Shown here: one piece after another, positions 25,620 to 34,681 of the stretch
Numbering within the stretch: position 1 is the stretch's first letter
Layout of the letters: each line of letters opens with the position of its first letter
NCBI RefSeq assembly: GCF_015775515.1
Contig: NZ_CP065383.1
Location: 2,542,001-2,606,000, forward strand
Length of the DNA stretch: 64,000 nt
Source of the DNA: Atribacter laminatus
GTDB taxonomy: Bacteria; Atribacterota; Atribacteria; Atribacterales; Atribacteraceae
Reading direction: 5' to 3'
Position numbers and translations under genes: made by a program
The notes under the pieces: model-generated
Database searches by the model: none
Seen by the model: only the letters and a program-made list of their open reading frames with translations
What the model was told of the DNA's origin: nothing

Positions 25620-26452
25620 AGCACTTCCCCCCATGACCGGTTTATAATTTCGACAGGAATCATCAGGTTCCACTCTTTAATCAACCGGCACTCTTTGCGT
25701 TGGCTGCGATCAAGGTAGTGTGGTTGCCGGGGACGCAGGTTTCTCAACAGATTCAGGTGGACATCGTCAACCATCAAGGTTTCTTTGTGTTGATTCAGAA
25801 AGAAACCAACCTTTGCAGCGGTCGTCGCATTATTCAACAGGTGAACATATTCAACGACCTGATCCAGATCGAAGAATTCGACCGATTCCAGAGAACGAAA
25901 TATTTCTTCCCAACTCCCCGTCAAATCCGGTCGATCCAGTACGTCGACAAAGGTTCTTTCAAGATTGGTTACCTTGAGTTCCACACCAGAACGTCTGTGG
26001 ATTACAACACCGAACATCTCCTTTCCCTTTTCCAGAAGGAGATTCGGTATGGGAACACGGGTAAATACATGAGATTGAAAACTCAATGGAAGCGATTTAC
26101 GCGCGGATAAGTAATACAACCTCGAGTAGACTGTATACGCTTTTCCATGGAATTCCAACGCCGTGTGATAAGCAATAACCGCATCTTCGCTCATTTTTGC
26201 CGCCACGAGATAAGGATCGATTGGGCTCGACACAGGATTGTTGCCCAAAGGAATGGTCGCATAAAGTCCACGGCGTATAGATACTATTCTCCCCTGATTG
26301 CGATAGTACGTTAGGAGCGACCTGCGGGTATTCCTTTTAACAGGTCCCTTGACAGACAAAAAGCGGTCTAATTCGTCCACCGTAAATACAGCATGCCGAG
26401 ACAGGAATTCTCCCAATTTTATTATTGTATCCTTTTGACGTTTGTTCGACAT
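25616..26452 (-). CDS. abiEi: AbiEi-type antitoxin (winged-helix repressor)
   Basis: About 278 aa from ATG 26452. The N-terminal 80 residues are a winged helix (FTVDELDRFLSVKG, LLTYYRNQGRIVSIRRGLYA). The rest is the AbiEi C-terminal domain (DAVIAYHTALEFHGKAYTVY, VTNLERTFVDVLDRPDLTGS). AbiEi neutralises the toxin and represses its own operon by binding inverted repeats in the promoter. Overlap of its stop with the toxin start indicates coupled translation. A strong promoter lies immediately upstream, so the transcript is nearly leaderless. An upstream TTG (26491) is part of the -35 box, which argues against it as start. Confidence 0.87.
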   Translation of the reverse strand: MSNKRQKDTIIKLGEFLSRHAVFTVDELDRFLSVKGPVKRNTRRSLLTYYRNQGRIVSIRRGLYATIPLGNNPVSSPIDPYLVAAKMSEDAVIAYHTALEFHGKAYTVYSRLYYLSARKSLPLSFQSHVFTRVPIPNLLLEKGKEMFGVVIHRRSGVELKVTNLERTFVDVLDRPDLTGSWEEIFRSLESVEFFDLDQVVEYVHLLNNATTAAKVGFFLNQHKETLMVDDVHLNLLRNLRPRQPHYLDRSQRKECRLIKEWNLMIPVEIINRSWGEVL

Positions 26453-26462
26453 AGTATCAAAA

Positions 26463-26491
26463 ATTTTAGTCTTATCTCGATTGTTTGTCAA
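26463..26491 (-). promoter_or_regulatory. AbiE promoter
   Basis: On the minus strand a perfect TTGACA (26491-26486) is followed by a 17-base spacer and TAAAAT (26468-26463). Transcription would begin around 26456, a few bases before the ATG at 26452. Confidence 0.7.
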
Positions 26492-26568
26492 ATTACATCC
26501 CTGGCAAATGTGACGAATTGGCGAGATAGTATTAAATTTTTTGCGACCTTTTCACCTATTTGTCAAAT
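26484..26568. promoter_or_regulatory. Candidate AbiEi operators (TTTGTCAAAT x2)
   Basis: TTTGTCAAAT occurs at 26484-26493, overlapping the -35 box, and again at 26559-26568. Paired sites upstream of an autoregulated AbiE operon fit AbiEi binding; this is inferred. Confidence 0.4.
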
Positions 26569-26591
26569 AATCCAACAAACCACTAACTAAC

Positions 26592-26997
26592 AAAACTCAA
26601 ATGGTCAGGTCTTGATTATTGAATTTTTTTATTGATTGCCTACAATGAAAAACCTTAAAAAAAGGGTGGGTAGAGGGTATGGTTAGGATTTATGAGCAGT
26701 TAGTAAATAAAGATGATAGATTTGTTGATTTTCTGGATTAAATTCGAAATCTCATCATTAATTTAATCAAATTTTATTCAAGGCAAATCTCCACTGTTTT
26801 TAATTGGTTCAAGATTTTAAATTATCATCTTATCCCTCATATGTGAGTAATATTTTGGGATAGACCCACTCGTATACTCAAAAAGGTCCACCATGAGTAT
26901 CAAATAGGCCCACCTTGGTCATGGAGAGATCCACCTGACATATAATGAGGAAATACACTGTAAAGTGTAAATCTTCATTAGGAGGCTGATCAAATAA
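26592..26997. other. Intergenic region with R1 copy and IS21 left end
   Basis: An R1 copy lies at 26603-26630. From about 26850 the sequence looks like the left terminal region of an IS21-family element (short repeated GGTCCACC / GGCCCACC / GATCCACC blocks at 26886-26936). No complete gene. Confidence 0.5.
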
Positions 26998-27082
26998 ATG
27001 ATCAAGTATCGAGAAATTCTTCGGCTTCACAGCCAAGGTGTGAGTCAACGTGGCATTGCTGCCAGTTGCCAGAAGAAATCAG
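26998..27082 (+). pseudogene. istA: IS21-family istA fragment (N-terminus)
   Basis: ATG 26998 with AGGAGG upstream encodes MIKYREILRLHSQGVSQRGI followed by AASCQKK, the N-terminal helix-turn-helix of an IS21 IstA transposase. Similarity ends exactly at 27083, where the R1 repeat begins. The rest of istA and all of istB are missing. Confidence 0.75.
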
Positions 27083-27510
27083 GGGGTCAGGTCTTGATTC
27101 TTGAATTTATGAATCCAGAGGGTCAGGTCTTGATTCTTGAATTTATGAAAAATGCTGTGGTTTAGAGGAATTATGAATAAAGATAAAAGATGAGATCCTC
27201 ACTGCTTCATAAAGCGAAGCCTCAGGATGACGTGTGCGGCGTCAGATGAGATCCTCAAACCCTCGAAAAGTGAGGGCTCAGGATGACGGCATTTTTTAAA
27301 TTTTTGTAGAGACTTGATTTATCACACCCGTAAATGGATTTACAATGTTAAAAAATAATAATGATGAACCGGAGGAGATTGCCACGACCTCAAAAAACGA
27401 GGTCTCGCAATGACGGATTTGGTTGATGAGATCCTCGCGGCCAAAATAACAATGAGGAAGGAGTATTGGTGAAAAATGCCGAGGGGGAGAGGGGGCGAGG
27501 GGGAGATAAA
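27083..27510 (+). repeat. Composite repeat block, direct copy (two R1 units)
   Basis: R1 occurs twice in tandem (27083-27112, 27119-27148). It is followed by a REP-A palindrome (GATGAGATCCTCAC...CAGGATGACG, 27190-27232), a second REP-A (27245-27287), the linker TTTTGTAGAGACTTGATTTA (27302-27321), GATGAACCGG, a REP-B palindrome (27368-27416), another REP-A arm and a G-rich tract (27480-27505). It has the same order as 50095-50480 and the inverted block at 4396-4723. Confidence 0.75.
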
Positions 27511-27760
27511 GGAAAAGAAAATTAAATTCAGGAATACGGAGTGAAGACTCAATTAAGGTTCCTTTGATGAACCATTTTTTTATTCCGAAATCATCAAAAA
27601 TTCTTATATGTGTTAAACATAATTTGAGCTATTTTAAATCTCTGTCTTGTTTGAAATCAACTTCTGAGAAGTAAACTTTTCTTCGTTAAGTTGTTTAACT
27701 TTAAAGAAAACCATGCATTTCCCAACAGATTTATGAGAAACGAAATTTTTGATGCTTTAA
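27511..27760. other. AT-rich intergenic stretch
   Basis: Sequence between the repeat block and the IS1202-like element. No gene or structure recognised. Confidence 0.5.
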
Positions 27761-29332
27761 ATAATATATTACAGTATGTTAGCTAAAATTTAAAATTGCA
27801 CCTTTTAAGTTTTAAAATTGCACTAATTTTAATTCCGAACATTTTATCTTTTCTATTCCCACCAACTGGGATTTATACCAAAAACGAATTTCAGCAAGGT
27901 TCATTTCGTCATCTGGGACAATACGGAGCTGAACCTTTTCCCGGATCGGAACCCCGGGAACCTTGAATTCAACATTTTGAAAGGAGATCTTCCGGTAGGG
28001 ATTCACCACCCGTTCCGCTCGTAAGCAGAAGATATCTTTGGTAGATTGGAAAGGAACCGGAAGAGTAAATTCTCGAAAAAGTGATTTTCCTTGCTCGAAA
28101 GCTTTTGCCATCCGGAGCGCTGGTATTTCTCCGGTAGTACTATGAACCTGATGATAATTATAGCGATTCATTTCATTATTGAGGATCTGTTGTCCCTCTT
28201 CAATGGTAGTGGCGTTTTCCCGATAACAGGTCCGAACAATGCGATCCTGCAACCACTGAAAAGGTCTTTCAATTTTGCCTTTGGCTTGGGGTGAAAGAGC
28301 ATAGGCGATCTTGACCCGGCATTCATCTAAGACCTGTTTCCACTGGGGATTGATTTCATCAGTGAGACGTTGATGTTTTCTCCAGAAACTATCCCGGGTT
28401 TGAACAAAACGAAAGATCGAGTGATTGTCGACATAATAAGAATAAGGAAAGCCGTAGCGCAGCCAGACGGTTTCTAAAGCTTGGATATGGTTCCAGCTGG
28501 TCTCCCTTAAGACGAACTGGGCAAAGACAATCATCCGACTATAATCATCTAAGCTGGTGATAAGATACCACTTGTCTTCGGCACTGGGTGAAAAGCGGTG
28601 ATGGGAGGAATCATGTTGGATGAGTTCTCCGATATAGTGGGTGAGGACTTCCCGGTCATGAGTTTTTTTGGGTGGTTTTTCTTGAAAAAAGCCATGTTTT
28701 TTCGCCCGGTTAATGATGGTGGGAAGAGATACTTTTTGCTGGTATTTCCGAAAGAGTTCATCTTGTATGTAACTATAGTTGTAGGTTCGAATGGGAAGGT
28801 CGGGATTCACGATCAGGACTTTTTCCAGAGCCAGTTCGTTAAAGATGTTGATTTCAATCTCGGGAGCAAGGGTTCGAGGTGGTTTTTCCCTGGGAAACAC
28901 CAGAGAAAAATGTTTCGGATCAGTCTGATACCGGTTGAGGAGCTGGAAAAACCGTCTTCTTTTAATACCGAGGATATCTAAAAGATAAGAAAGCTCAAGG
29001 GTCTTATCAAGATATCGTTCCAAATAGGATTGAACCATTTCAGTGGAAAATCGCTTATGAAGTTGTTGTCCCATGGATTTCGACCTCCTTCTTCTTAAAA
29101 AGAAGTCTATACCATAGGAGGCTCTGGTGGATACTGACGCTGATGGGGATAATAGAAAGGATCATTATCCCCATCGCTTGGACAACTCTTAAAACGAGTT
29201 GCCCACAGTTTCCACCAGCCGACGACGAAATATTTATATGGTAATAATGATCTACCCATTACAATTTAGTGCACTTTTAAATTTTAATTTAGTGCACTTT
29301 TAAAACTTAAATGACATAATATATTACAGTAT
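27761..29332 (-). mobile_element. IS1202-like element with 17-bp target duplication
   Basis: The 17-base sequence ATAATATATTACAGTAT occurs at 27761-27777 and again at 29316-29332, directly flanking a 1538-bp element (27778-29315). The ends are imperfect inverted repeats: GTTAGCTAAAATTTAAAATT at the left, GTCATTTAAGTTTTAAAAGT at the right. Each end carries two subterminal TTTAAAA(G/T)TGCAC repeats. From memory, 15-18-bp duplications are reported for the ISTde1 subgroup of the IS1202 family. It is inserted immediately upstream of the ROK promoter. Confidence 0.75.
27812..29074 (-). CDS. DDE transposase, IS1202/ISNCY-like
   Basis: 420 aa integrase-core (rve-type) transposase. An N-terminal helix-turn-helix region (LDILGIKRRRFFQLLNRY) is followed by the catalytic core with D155 (LIQHDSSHH), D216 (YYVDNHSIF) and E269 (QAKGKIERPF). 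A beta-rich C-terminal domain follows. The frame is intact and fills the element. Start at 29074 is preceded by GAAGGAGG. Candidate families are IS1202 and IS481; the long target duplication and terminal direct repeats favour IS1202. Confidence 0.8.
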   Translation of the reverse strand: MGQQLHKRFSTEMVQSYLERYLDKTLELSYLLDILGIKRRRFFQLLNRYQTDPKHFSLVFPREKPPRTLAPEIEINIFNELALEKVLIVNPDLPIRTYNYSYIQDELFRKYQQKVSLPTIINRAKKHGFFQEKPPKKTHDREVLTHYIGELIQHDSSHHRFSPSAEDKWYLITSLDDYSRMIVFAQFVLRETSWNHIQALETVWLRYGFPYSYYVDNHSIFRFVQTRDSFWRKHQRLTDEINPQWKQVLDECRVKIAYALSPQAKGKIERPFQWLQDRIVRTCYRENATTIEEGQQILNNEMNRYNYHQVHSTTGEIPALRMAKAFEQGKSLFREFTLPVPFQSTKDIFCLRAERVVNPYRKISFQNVEFKVPGVPIREKVQLRIVPDDEMNLAEIRFWYKSQLVGIEKIKCSELKLVQF

Positions 29333-29360
29333 TGACAACTTGGTTAGTTAAGTTTATTAT
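29332..29360 (+). promoter_or_regulatory. Promoter of the ROK regulator gene
   Basis: TTGACA (29332-29337), 17-base spacer, TATTAT (29355-29360). The first T of the -35 box is the last base of the right target duplication of the IS, so the insertion replaced everything upstream of -35 but left the core promoter. Confidence 0.65.
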
Positions 29361-29398
29361 CTACAATATATTATAAAAGACCTGAGGAATTGTGTTAT

Positions 29399-30613
29399 AT
29401 GCATTATCTAAAACAGTCACAAAGAGACGTTAAAAAAAATAATTTAAACTTAATTCTGAATACCATTATCAAACATGAACCACTATCAAGAGCTGACATC
29501 GTTAGGATTACCAAAATCTCAAAGCCTACAGTTTCAAACCTTATTGATTATTTACTTCAAAGAGTAATTATTAATGAAATTGGAATCGGTAAATCAAAGG
29601 GAGGAAGAAAACCAATTCTTATTCGCTTTAACAATTTAAGGAAATATATTGTTGCGACCGATTTAGGAAGAGAAGATTGTACAGTTGCCATTTCTGACCT
29701 AAAAGGAAATATCCTCGAGAAAGCTTATGAAAAATTTAAAAAGGAAGATCGGCTAAACGATAAACTTAAAATCGCCAAAGATCTTATTCACTTATTGATA
29801 AATAGCTTAAAAATCGAACCAAGTCTCATTTTTAAAATTTCATGCATTGCACCAGGAGTTTATGCCGAGCGGGGGAAAGAGCTGAAATGGTCCCCAGTAA
29901 ACACCCAAAACGAAGGAGCAGATATAAAGAATTATTTTGAATCTGAATATCATGTTCCTGTGATCATAAACCACTCAACCAAGCTTTCTTTACTGGGAGA
30001 AAAAGTAGCAGGAAAGGCAAAAGGATACAAAAACGTTTTATATATCGATTTTGCATATGGCTTAGGATGTTCGTTTATGATTGATAGCAATATTTATTTT
30101 GGGGTTAATAACTCGGCTGGAGAATTTGGCTATTTTTATTCAAGCCTTCAAGAATTTATGAATAATACAGTAAAGCCGTATGAATTTGGCTGTTTGGAAA
30201 AAAGAATTTCAGGATATGCATTACAAAATAAAGGTCTTGAAAAAGTTAAAGAAAATCCTCAATCAAGAATCCTCCAATTAGCACAAGGTGATCAGGACAA
30301 AATCACCGGCCGAACCGTTTTTCAAGCAGCAATGGAAGGCGATCAGGAAGCAACCCAAATTTTAAAAAGCTCTTTCGATTATTTTAATATGGCTTTAGCG
30401 AATATAATTAATTTACTTACACCAGAAATAGTTATTTTTGGTGGAGGGTTTTCTAATGCTGGTGATTACCTACTCGACCTTATCAACGATGGGATAAAAG
30501 ATAAGGTTTTATATATGCCAAAGTTTGAAATTTCTGAACTTAAGAAAGATGCAAGTATTGTAGGTGCTATACATTATTTATTAAATAATACTGATCTTTT
30601 AGAAGAGATTTGA
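29399..30613 (+). CDS. ROK-family transcriptional regulator
   Basis: 404 aa. An N-terminal winged helix (LNTIIKHEPLSRADIVRITK, SKPTVSNLIDYLL, residues about 15-75) is followed by a ROK sugar-kinase-like domain (VATDLGREDCTVAISDLKGN, then VLYIDFAYGLGCSFMID and IFGGGFSNAGD). ROK repressors of the NagC/XylR type release DNA on binding a sugar or sugar phosphate. The usual zinc motif CxCGxxGC is degenerate (PYEFGCLEKRISGYAL), which is unusual. ATG 29399 is preferred (GAGG upstream); TTG 29390 is possible. It heads the cluster with the SIS isomerase 17 bases downstream and probably controls importer 1. Confidence 0.88.
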   Translation: MHYLKQSQRDVKKNNLNLILNTIIKHEPLSRADIVRITKISKPTVSNLIDYLLQRVIINEIGIGKSKGGRKPILIRFNNLRKYIVATDLGREDCTVAISDLKGNILEKAYEKFKKEDRLNDKLKIAKDLIHLLINSLKIEPSLIFKISCIAPGVYAERGKELKWSPVNTQNEGADIKNYFESEYHVPVIINHSTKLSLLGEKVAGKAKGYKNVLYIDFAYGLGCSFMIDSNIYFGVNNSAGEFGYFYSSLQEFMNNTVKPYEFGCLEKRISGYALQNKGLEKVKENPQSRILQLAQGDQDKITGRTVFQAAMEGDQEATQILKSSFDYFNMALANIINLLTPEIVIFGGGFSNAGDYLLDLINDGIKDKVLYMPKFEISELKKDASIVGAIHYLLNNTDLLEEI

Positions 30614-30630
30614 AAAAAGGAGTCTAATAA

Positions 30631-31854
30631 ATGAACCCTTTATCTGCATTCATTTCCCTGGATGATCCCCAAAAAGAAGCTCTGGGTATTCAATATACCC
30701 CCCAGGAGATCCATGACCAAGTGGATCTATGGGCTTCCAGTGTTGAAAGAGTCTTCAAATACCGAGAAAGGTTAACTGAGCTTTTTAACTCGGTATCAGA
30801 AAAGAAGAAGAATCTTATCTATTTAGCCGGTGCCGGCACTTCGGAATTTGTCGGATATTGTTTGCAAGGGTTATTTCGTCAGAACTTTCCAATTCCGGTT
30901 CAAGTGGTTTCAACCGGGAAGATGGTCACTCATCCTGAGGAGTACTTTGCCCATATCAATCCGCTGATGATCTCCTTTGCCCGATCAGGAGACAGTCCGG
31001 AAAGTTGTGGCGCCTATGAGATTGCCAATCAATTCTCCGATTCCATACGTCATCTGGTGATTACCTGTAATAAAGAGGGTGGCTTAGCCCGAAGAGCACG
31101 GCACGATCCCAACAGTCTGGTCATCGATCTTGATGAGAAGACCAATGACCGGGGATTAGCCATGACGGCCTCGTTTAGCAATATGGTGATTGCCGGTCAA
31201 GCCTGTTCCCAGATTCATTCCCCTGAAGAGTACACCCAAAAGCTTCCCCAACTGGTGGCGGCTGGAAGAAAAGTGCTGACCATGGCCTCAGAAGTGGTCA
31301 AGAAAACCGCTGAAAGTGATTTCCAAAGAGCAGTCTTTTTGGGAAGTGGCAGTCACTATGGAACAGCTATTGAATCCCACCTCAAACTCCAGGAGCTCAC
31401 CAGCGGACAGATCATGTGTGGGTACAACACCTTCCTTGATGTGCGCCACGGACCAAAAGCGGTCATCAATAAGCAAACTTTGGTCGTCGCTTTTCTTGCT
31501 TCTGATCCCTATGTTCGCCGCTATGAACTGGAACTCTTGAAGGAAATCCGACAGCAGGAGTTGGGAAAAACAACCATTCTCATCGGAGAGGGACTGGATG
31601 ATGAAATCAGTCGATATGGAGATGAGGTGATTGATATCAAGAGTGATTCCCAACCAGCTCTTCCCGACTCTCTTACCCCACCAGTCTATGTCATGATTGG
31701 GCAATTGTTGGGTCTTTTCAAATCCCTTCACCTCGGCTTCAAACCCGATTCACCAAGTAAGACTGGAGTTATTCATCGAGTGGTTCAAGGAGTGAAGGTG
31801 TACGACCCAAAAGTATTTAAAGAAAAAGGGATATTTCAAGAAATCAGAGGATGA
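30631..31854 (+). CDS. agaS: SIS-domain sugar isomerase, AgaS-like
   Basis: 407 aa with two SIS domains (LIYLAGAGTSEFVGYCLQGL near residue 65, and AVFLGSGSHYGTAIESHLKL near residue 235). The ISFARSGDSPE phosphosugar-binding loop is typical of AgaS/GlmS-type proteins. AgaS deaminates and isomerises galactosamine-6-phosphate to tagatose-6-phosphate. The match in length and layout suggests an amino-sugar phosphate substrate. AAAGGAG lies upstream, and the gene directly follows the ROK regulator. Substrate is inferred from the family. Confidence 0.88.
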   Translation: MNPLSAFISLDDPQKEALGIQYTPQEIHDQVDLWASSVERVFKYRERLTELFNSVSEKKKNLIYLAGAGTSEFVGYCLQGLFRQNFPIPVQVVSTGKMVTHPEEYFAHINPLMISFARSGDSPESCGAYEIANQFSDSIRHLVITCNKEGGLARRARHDPNSLVIDLDEKTNDRGLAMTASFSNMVIAGQACSQIHSPEEYTQKLPQLVAAGRKVLTMASEVVKKTAESDFQRAVFLGSGSHYGTAIESHLKLQELTSGQIMCGYNTFLDVRHGPKAVINKQTLVVAFLASDPYVRRYELELLKEIRQQELGKTTILIGEGLDDEISRYGDEVIDIKSDSQPALPDSLTPPVYVMIGQLLGLFKSLHLGFKPDSPSKTGVIHRVVQGVKVYDPKVFKEKGIFQEIRG

Positions 31855-31979
31855 GCATTCAATTATTAATAAGCTGGAAAAATTAATTAAATTGAGCCCT
31901 GATAAATTATTTAAAATATTAATAAAAAAGATAACGAAATTTATTTAAAACAATTAGATTTTTTCATATGAGAAATACG

Positions 31980-32020
31980 TTGACACAAGTTTATACTAAG
32001 TTAGATAATATATCTAACTT
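31980..32020 (+). promoter_or_regulatory. Promoter with palindromic operator (probable ROK site)
   Basis: TTGACA at 31980-31985 and GATAAT at 32003-32008 are overlapped by a perfect palindrome: arms AAGTTAGATA (31998-32007) and TATCTAACTT (32011-32020) around ATA. A repressor bound here would block the -10 box. The ROK protein is the nearest candidate. Confidence 0.6.
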
Positions 32021-32077
32021 ACAAAGTTCTTTTCTTATTAACAAAATTTCAAAAATTGATTAAGGGAGTAGTAAATT

Positions 32078-33391
32078 ATGGACGATATCTCATTAAACTT
32101 GAGAAAAAATATTTCTGCGTTGAGAATGGCTGATGATGTTAAGAAATTAGTATCATTTGGACCACGGCATGCAGGAACCGAAAATGAATTTAAAGCTGCA
32201 GAATATGTTAAGAAAGAATTTGATAAAATTGGAATTAAGGTTTCTGTTGACAAAGTAGACGGCATCATTTCTTGGAAACAAAAAGATTGTAGAGTAAAAG
32301 TTATTAAGCCAATTGAACAAGATTTAACTTCAATTTCTTTACTTGGTTCAGGTTCAACTCCCCCAGAAGGTTTAATCGCCGAATTATTATATGTAGGCAA
32401 GGGCACAAAAGAAGATTATGAAAAAGCAGAAATAAAAAATAAAATTATCATGAGAGATCCACCTCGTGCATTAATGTTAGATAATGCCTCTGATGAAGTT
32501 GCACCTCAAGGTCCTACTAAAATGCTTTTAGAAAAAGGAGCAGTAGGATTTTTAGAACACTCTCGGATTCCAGGTAAAATTCTACAAATGCCACTTCTTT
32601 CAGGACCTGAAGGACTCACTGTACCTGCTGTCGCTATAACTTATGAAGACGGTCAATTTCTAAAAGAATTATTAAGAGAATGGTATGCGATTCCATCTGG
32701 TTTTAAAAGAAGAGAGGAGAAATTACCAATTATCCTCAAGCTTGATGTTAAAACTGAAGCTAGTCCAAGCTTTGGTCTTAATGTTATAGGAAAAATAGAG
32801 GGAAAAGAAAATAAAGATGAAGTCATTTGTTTGATTGCGCATCATGATAATGCAAATGGACCTGGAGCTTGTGATAACGCAACAGCTGTTGCAGTAAATC
32901 TTGAATGTGCTCGAATTTTATCCAGAATGCCTACACCCAAGAGGTCAATTGAATTTCTGTCATTTACTGGGGAAGAATATGGAGAAATAGGTTCTTTTGC
33001 ATATGTGGACAAATACGTTAAGAAAGACCCATCTAAATATAAAGGTTGTATAAATCTCGACATAATTGGGAATGGTGACCATTTATATTACATTGAGGAA
33101 TCAATATGCATGGGAAAGTTAGTAAATAACGATAGCAATCTCAATAAGGAAATTGTTAATGTTTGCAATAATCTTGGCTATCATATTGAAGGAACTCCTC
33201 TTGAATATGCTGGAGATGATGGACCGTTTATTTTAGCCGGGGTTCCAACTGCATATCTAGCAAAATTAATCTCTGCAAGTTGGCCATATTTGCATACTTA
33301 TATTGATGATTTTGAAGTTGTTGATATTAATGGCCTTACTGTAATTGCTGAAATTGTATCGAATTTTATTTACAAATTGGCAATACAATAA
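32078..33391 (+). CDS. M28-family zinc aminopeptidase/carboxypeptidase-like
   Basis: 437 aa cytosolic protein. It has the M28 di-zinc ligands: H and D in LIAHHDN and GACDNATA, E-E in FTGEEYGEIGS, D in INLDIIGNGD, and H in YLHTYIDDFE near the C-terminus. A protease-associated insert (residues about 110-210) separates the two halves. M28 enzymes cut N-terminal or glutamyl residues. No signal peptide. It is the first gene of the operon controlled by the palindromic promoter and is followed by a TIM-barrel protein. Its presence in a sugar operon suggests removal of an amino acid or peptide moiety from a glycan-derived substrate. Confidence 0.83.
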   Translation: MDDISLNLRKNISALRMADDVKKLVSFGPRHAGTENEFKAAEYVKKEFDKIGIKVSVDKVDGIISWKQKDCRVKVIKPIEQDLTSISLLGSGSTPPEGLIAELLYVGKGTKEDYEKAEIKNKIIMRDPPRALMLDNASDEVAPQGPTKMLLEKGAVGFLEHSRIPGKILQMPLLSGPEGLTVPAVAITYEDGQFLKELLREWYAIPSGFKRREEKLPIILKLDVKTEASPSFGLNVIGKIEGKENKDEVICLIAHHDNANGPGACDNATAVAVNLECARILSRMPTPKRSIEFLSFTGEEYGEIGSFAYVDKYVKKDPSKYKGCINLDIIGNGDHLYYIEESICMGKLVNNDSNLNKEIVNVCNNLGYHIEGTPLEYAGDDGPFILAGVPTAYLAKLISASWPYLHTYIDDFEVVDINGLTVIAEIVSNFIYKLAIQ

Positions 33392-33418
33392 AAGTATACA
33401 TCAAAAGGAGAAAAGCTT

Positions 33419-34681
33419 TTGGATAGCATTATTGGGATGCAAATTCATTTTATCCAAGAATTGTTTGACGAGGGAATAGAAAAGGCGCTCCTCTTTTTAA
33501 GGAATGAGGGAAAAATAAATTCAATATTTGTAGCATCTCAACATGACTATTTAGATTCCTCGGGTTTTGATTCACTTTATCACAATAAAAAAAGAAATAA
33601 GCATGTTGTTAACGGTTATTTTTTTGACCATCAGCTTGATAAATATGACTCAACACCAATTAAACCCATGAAAGATGTTGATTTGTTTTTATCCTCAAAA
33701 GACCCTTTTGGTGATATTCAATATTATGCCAAAAAACTAGGATTTAAATTTTACGCAATGATTCTCAATCGTTGGCCTCAATCAGATTTGTTCCCTGATT
33801 GTCATATGAAATCAATCAATGGCAAAATTATTCCAAAGGTTCTATGTGCAAATAACCCAAAAGTGATGAATCTTTATAAATCAATTATAAAAGATCTCGC
33901 AACGAAATATGATTTAGATGGTATTTTTTTGGCACTTCTTGATCATTATGTACAATTTGGTTTTATCCATTTAACTGACGAACTGGCTTATTCTCTTGGT
34001 ATAAAACGATTTAACAGTCCGGAGGTCGGATTGGCTTGCTTTTGTGATTATTGTACTAAAAAAGCAACTTCCGAAGGAATTGATATTGAAAAAATAAAAA
34101 AAGGGTTATATCGAGGAATTGAAATGGGTATTATTCCTCATCACGTTGAGAATATTACTTCTCCAGATGAAGTTTTTAATTTTTTAGATAAGGTTCCAGA
34201 GTTTTTACAATGGATGCACTTCAGATCAAAATCTTTTACTGAGATTCATAAAGAACTCTATAAGTATATAAAGAAATTAAACCCTTCCATACAAGTTGCA
34301 CTGAATACCTACGGACCGGCAGATTCGTGGAAATACGCTGCAAATTTTAATGATTTGGTAAGTCAATGTGATTGGGTAAAACCTATGTTTTATTCAGGAA
34401 CCTATCCTGGATTACCTAAAACTCCTGAACAAGTGAAAGTTGAAATGAGCAAAGCAGTTAAATATGCTAAAGATAAACCGGTGGTAGCAGGCATTAATGG
34501 GATCGGTAGCGCTAGTAATTTAGAGAATATTAGGAAGAGCTTTAGCTCCGCTCTATCAGCAGGATCAAAAGGACTCATTTTGTCGTGGGATTATGCCTTA
34601 ATACCCCTTGAGCACATAACCTATTTTGGAAAATTATGTGAGGAGGTTTTTTATGAAAAAGGTAAATTGGGAAGAATGTGA
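33419..34681 (+). CDS. TIM-barrel protein, glycoside-hydrolase-like
   Basis: 420 aa. The sequence has the alternating beta/alpha pattern of a TIM barrel with segments such as DGIFLALLDHY, FCDYCTKKA, SIQVALNTYGPADSWKYA, CDWVKPMFYSGTYPG and KGLILSWDYALI. These resemble uncharacterised glycoside-hydrolase-like proteins, but I cannot name a family. No signal peptide, so it would act inside the cell. The start is TTG with AAAAGGAG upstream. Its end overlaps the start of the cupin gene by 29 bases, indicating translational coupling. Inferred role: hydrolysis or isomerisation of an imported oligosaccharide. Confidence 0.6.
   Translation: MDSIIGMQIHFIQELFDEGIEKALLFLRNEGKINSIFVASQHDYLDSSGFDSLYHNKKRNKHVVNGYFFDHQLDKYDSTPIKPMKDVDLFLSSKDPFGDIQYYAKKLGFKFYAMILNRWPQSDLFPDCHMKSINGKIIPKVLCANNPKVMNLYKSIIKDLATKYDLDGIFLALLDHYVQFGFIHLTDELAYSLGIKRFNSPEVGLACFCDYCTKKATSEGIDIEKIKKGLYRGIEMGIIPHHVENITSPDEVFNFLDKVPEFLQWMHFRSKSFTEIHKELYKYIKKLNPSIQVALNTYGPADSWKYAANFNDLVSQCDWVKPMFYSGTYPGLPKTPEQVKVEMSKAVKYAKDKPVVAGINGIGSASNLENIRKSFSSALSAGSKGLILSWDYALIPLEHITYFGKLCEEVFYEKGKLGRM

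Noticed and set aside
25700-26110. Plus-strand frames opposite AbiEi
   Set aside because: Antisense to AbiEi with no plausible start signal; AbiEi domains are clear on the minus strand.
27083-27510. CRISPR array
   Set aside because: The repeats are palindromic, of different families and unevenly spaced, with no unique equal-length spacers and no cas genes in the window.
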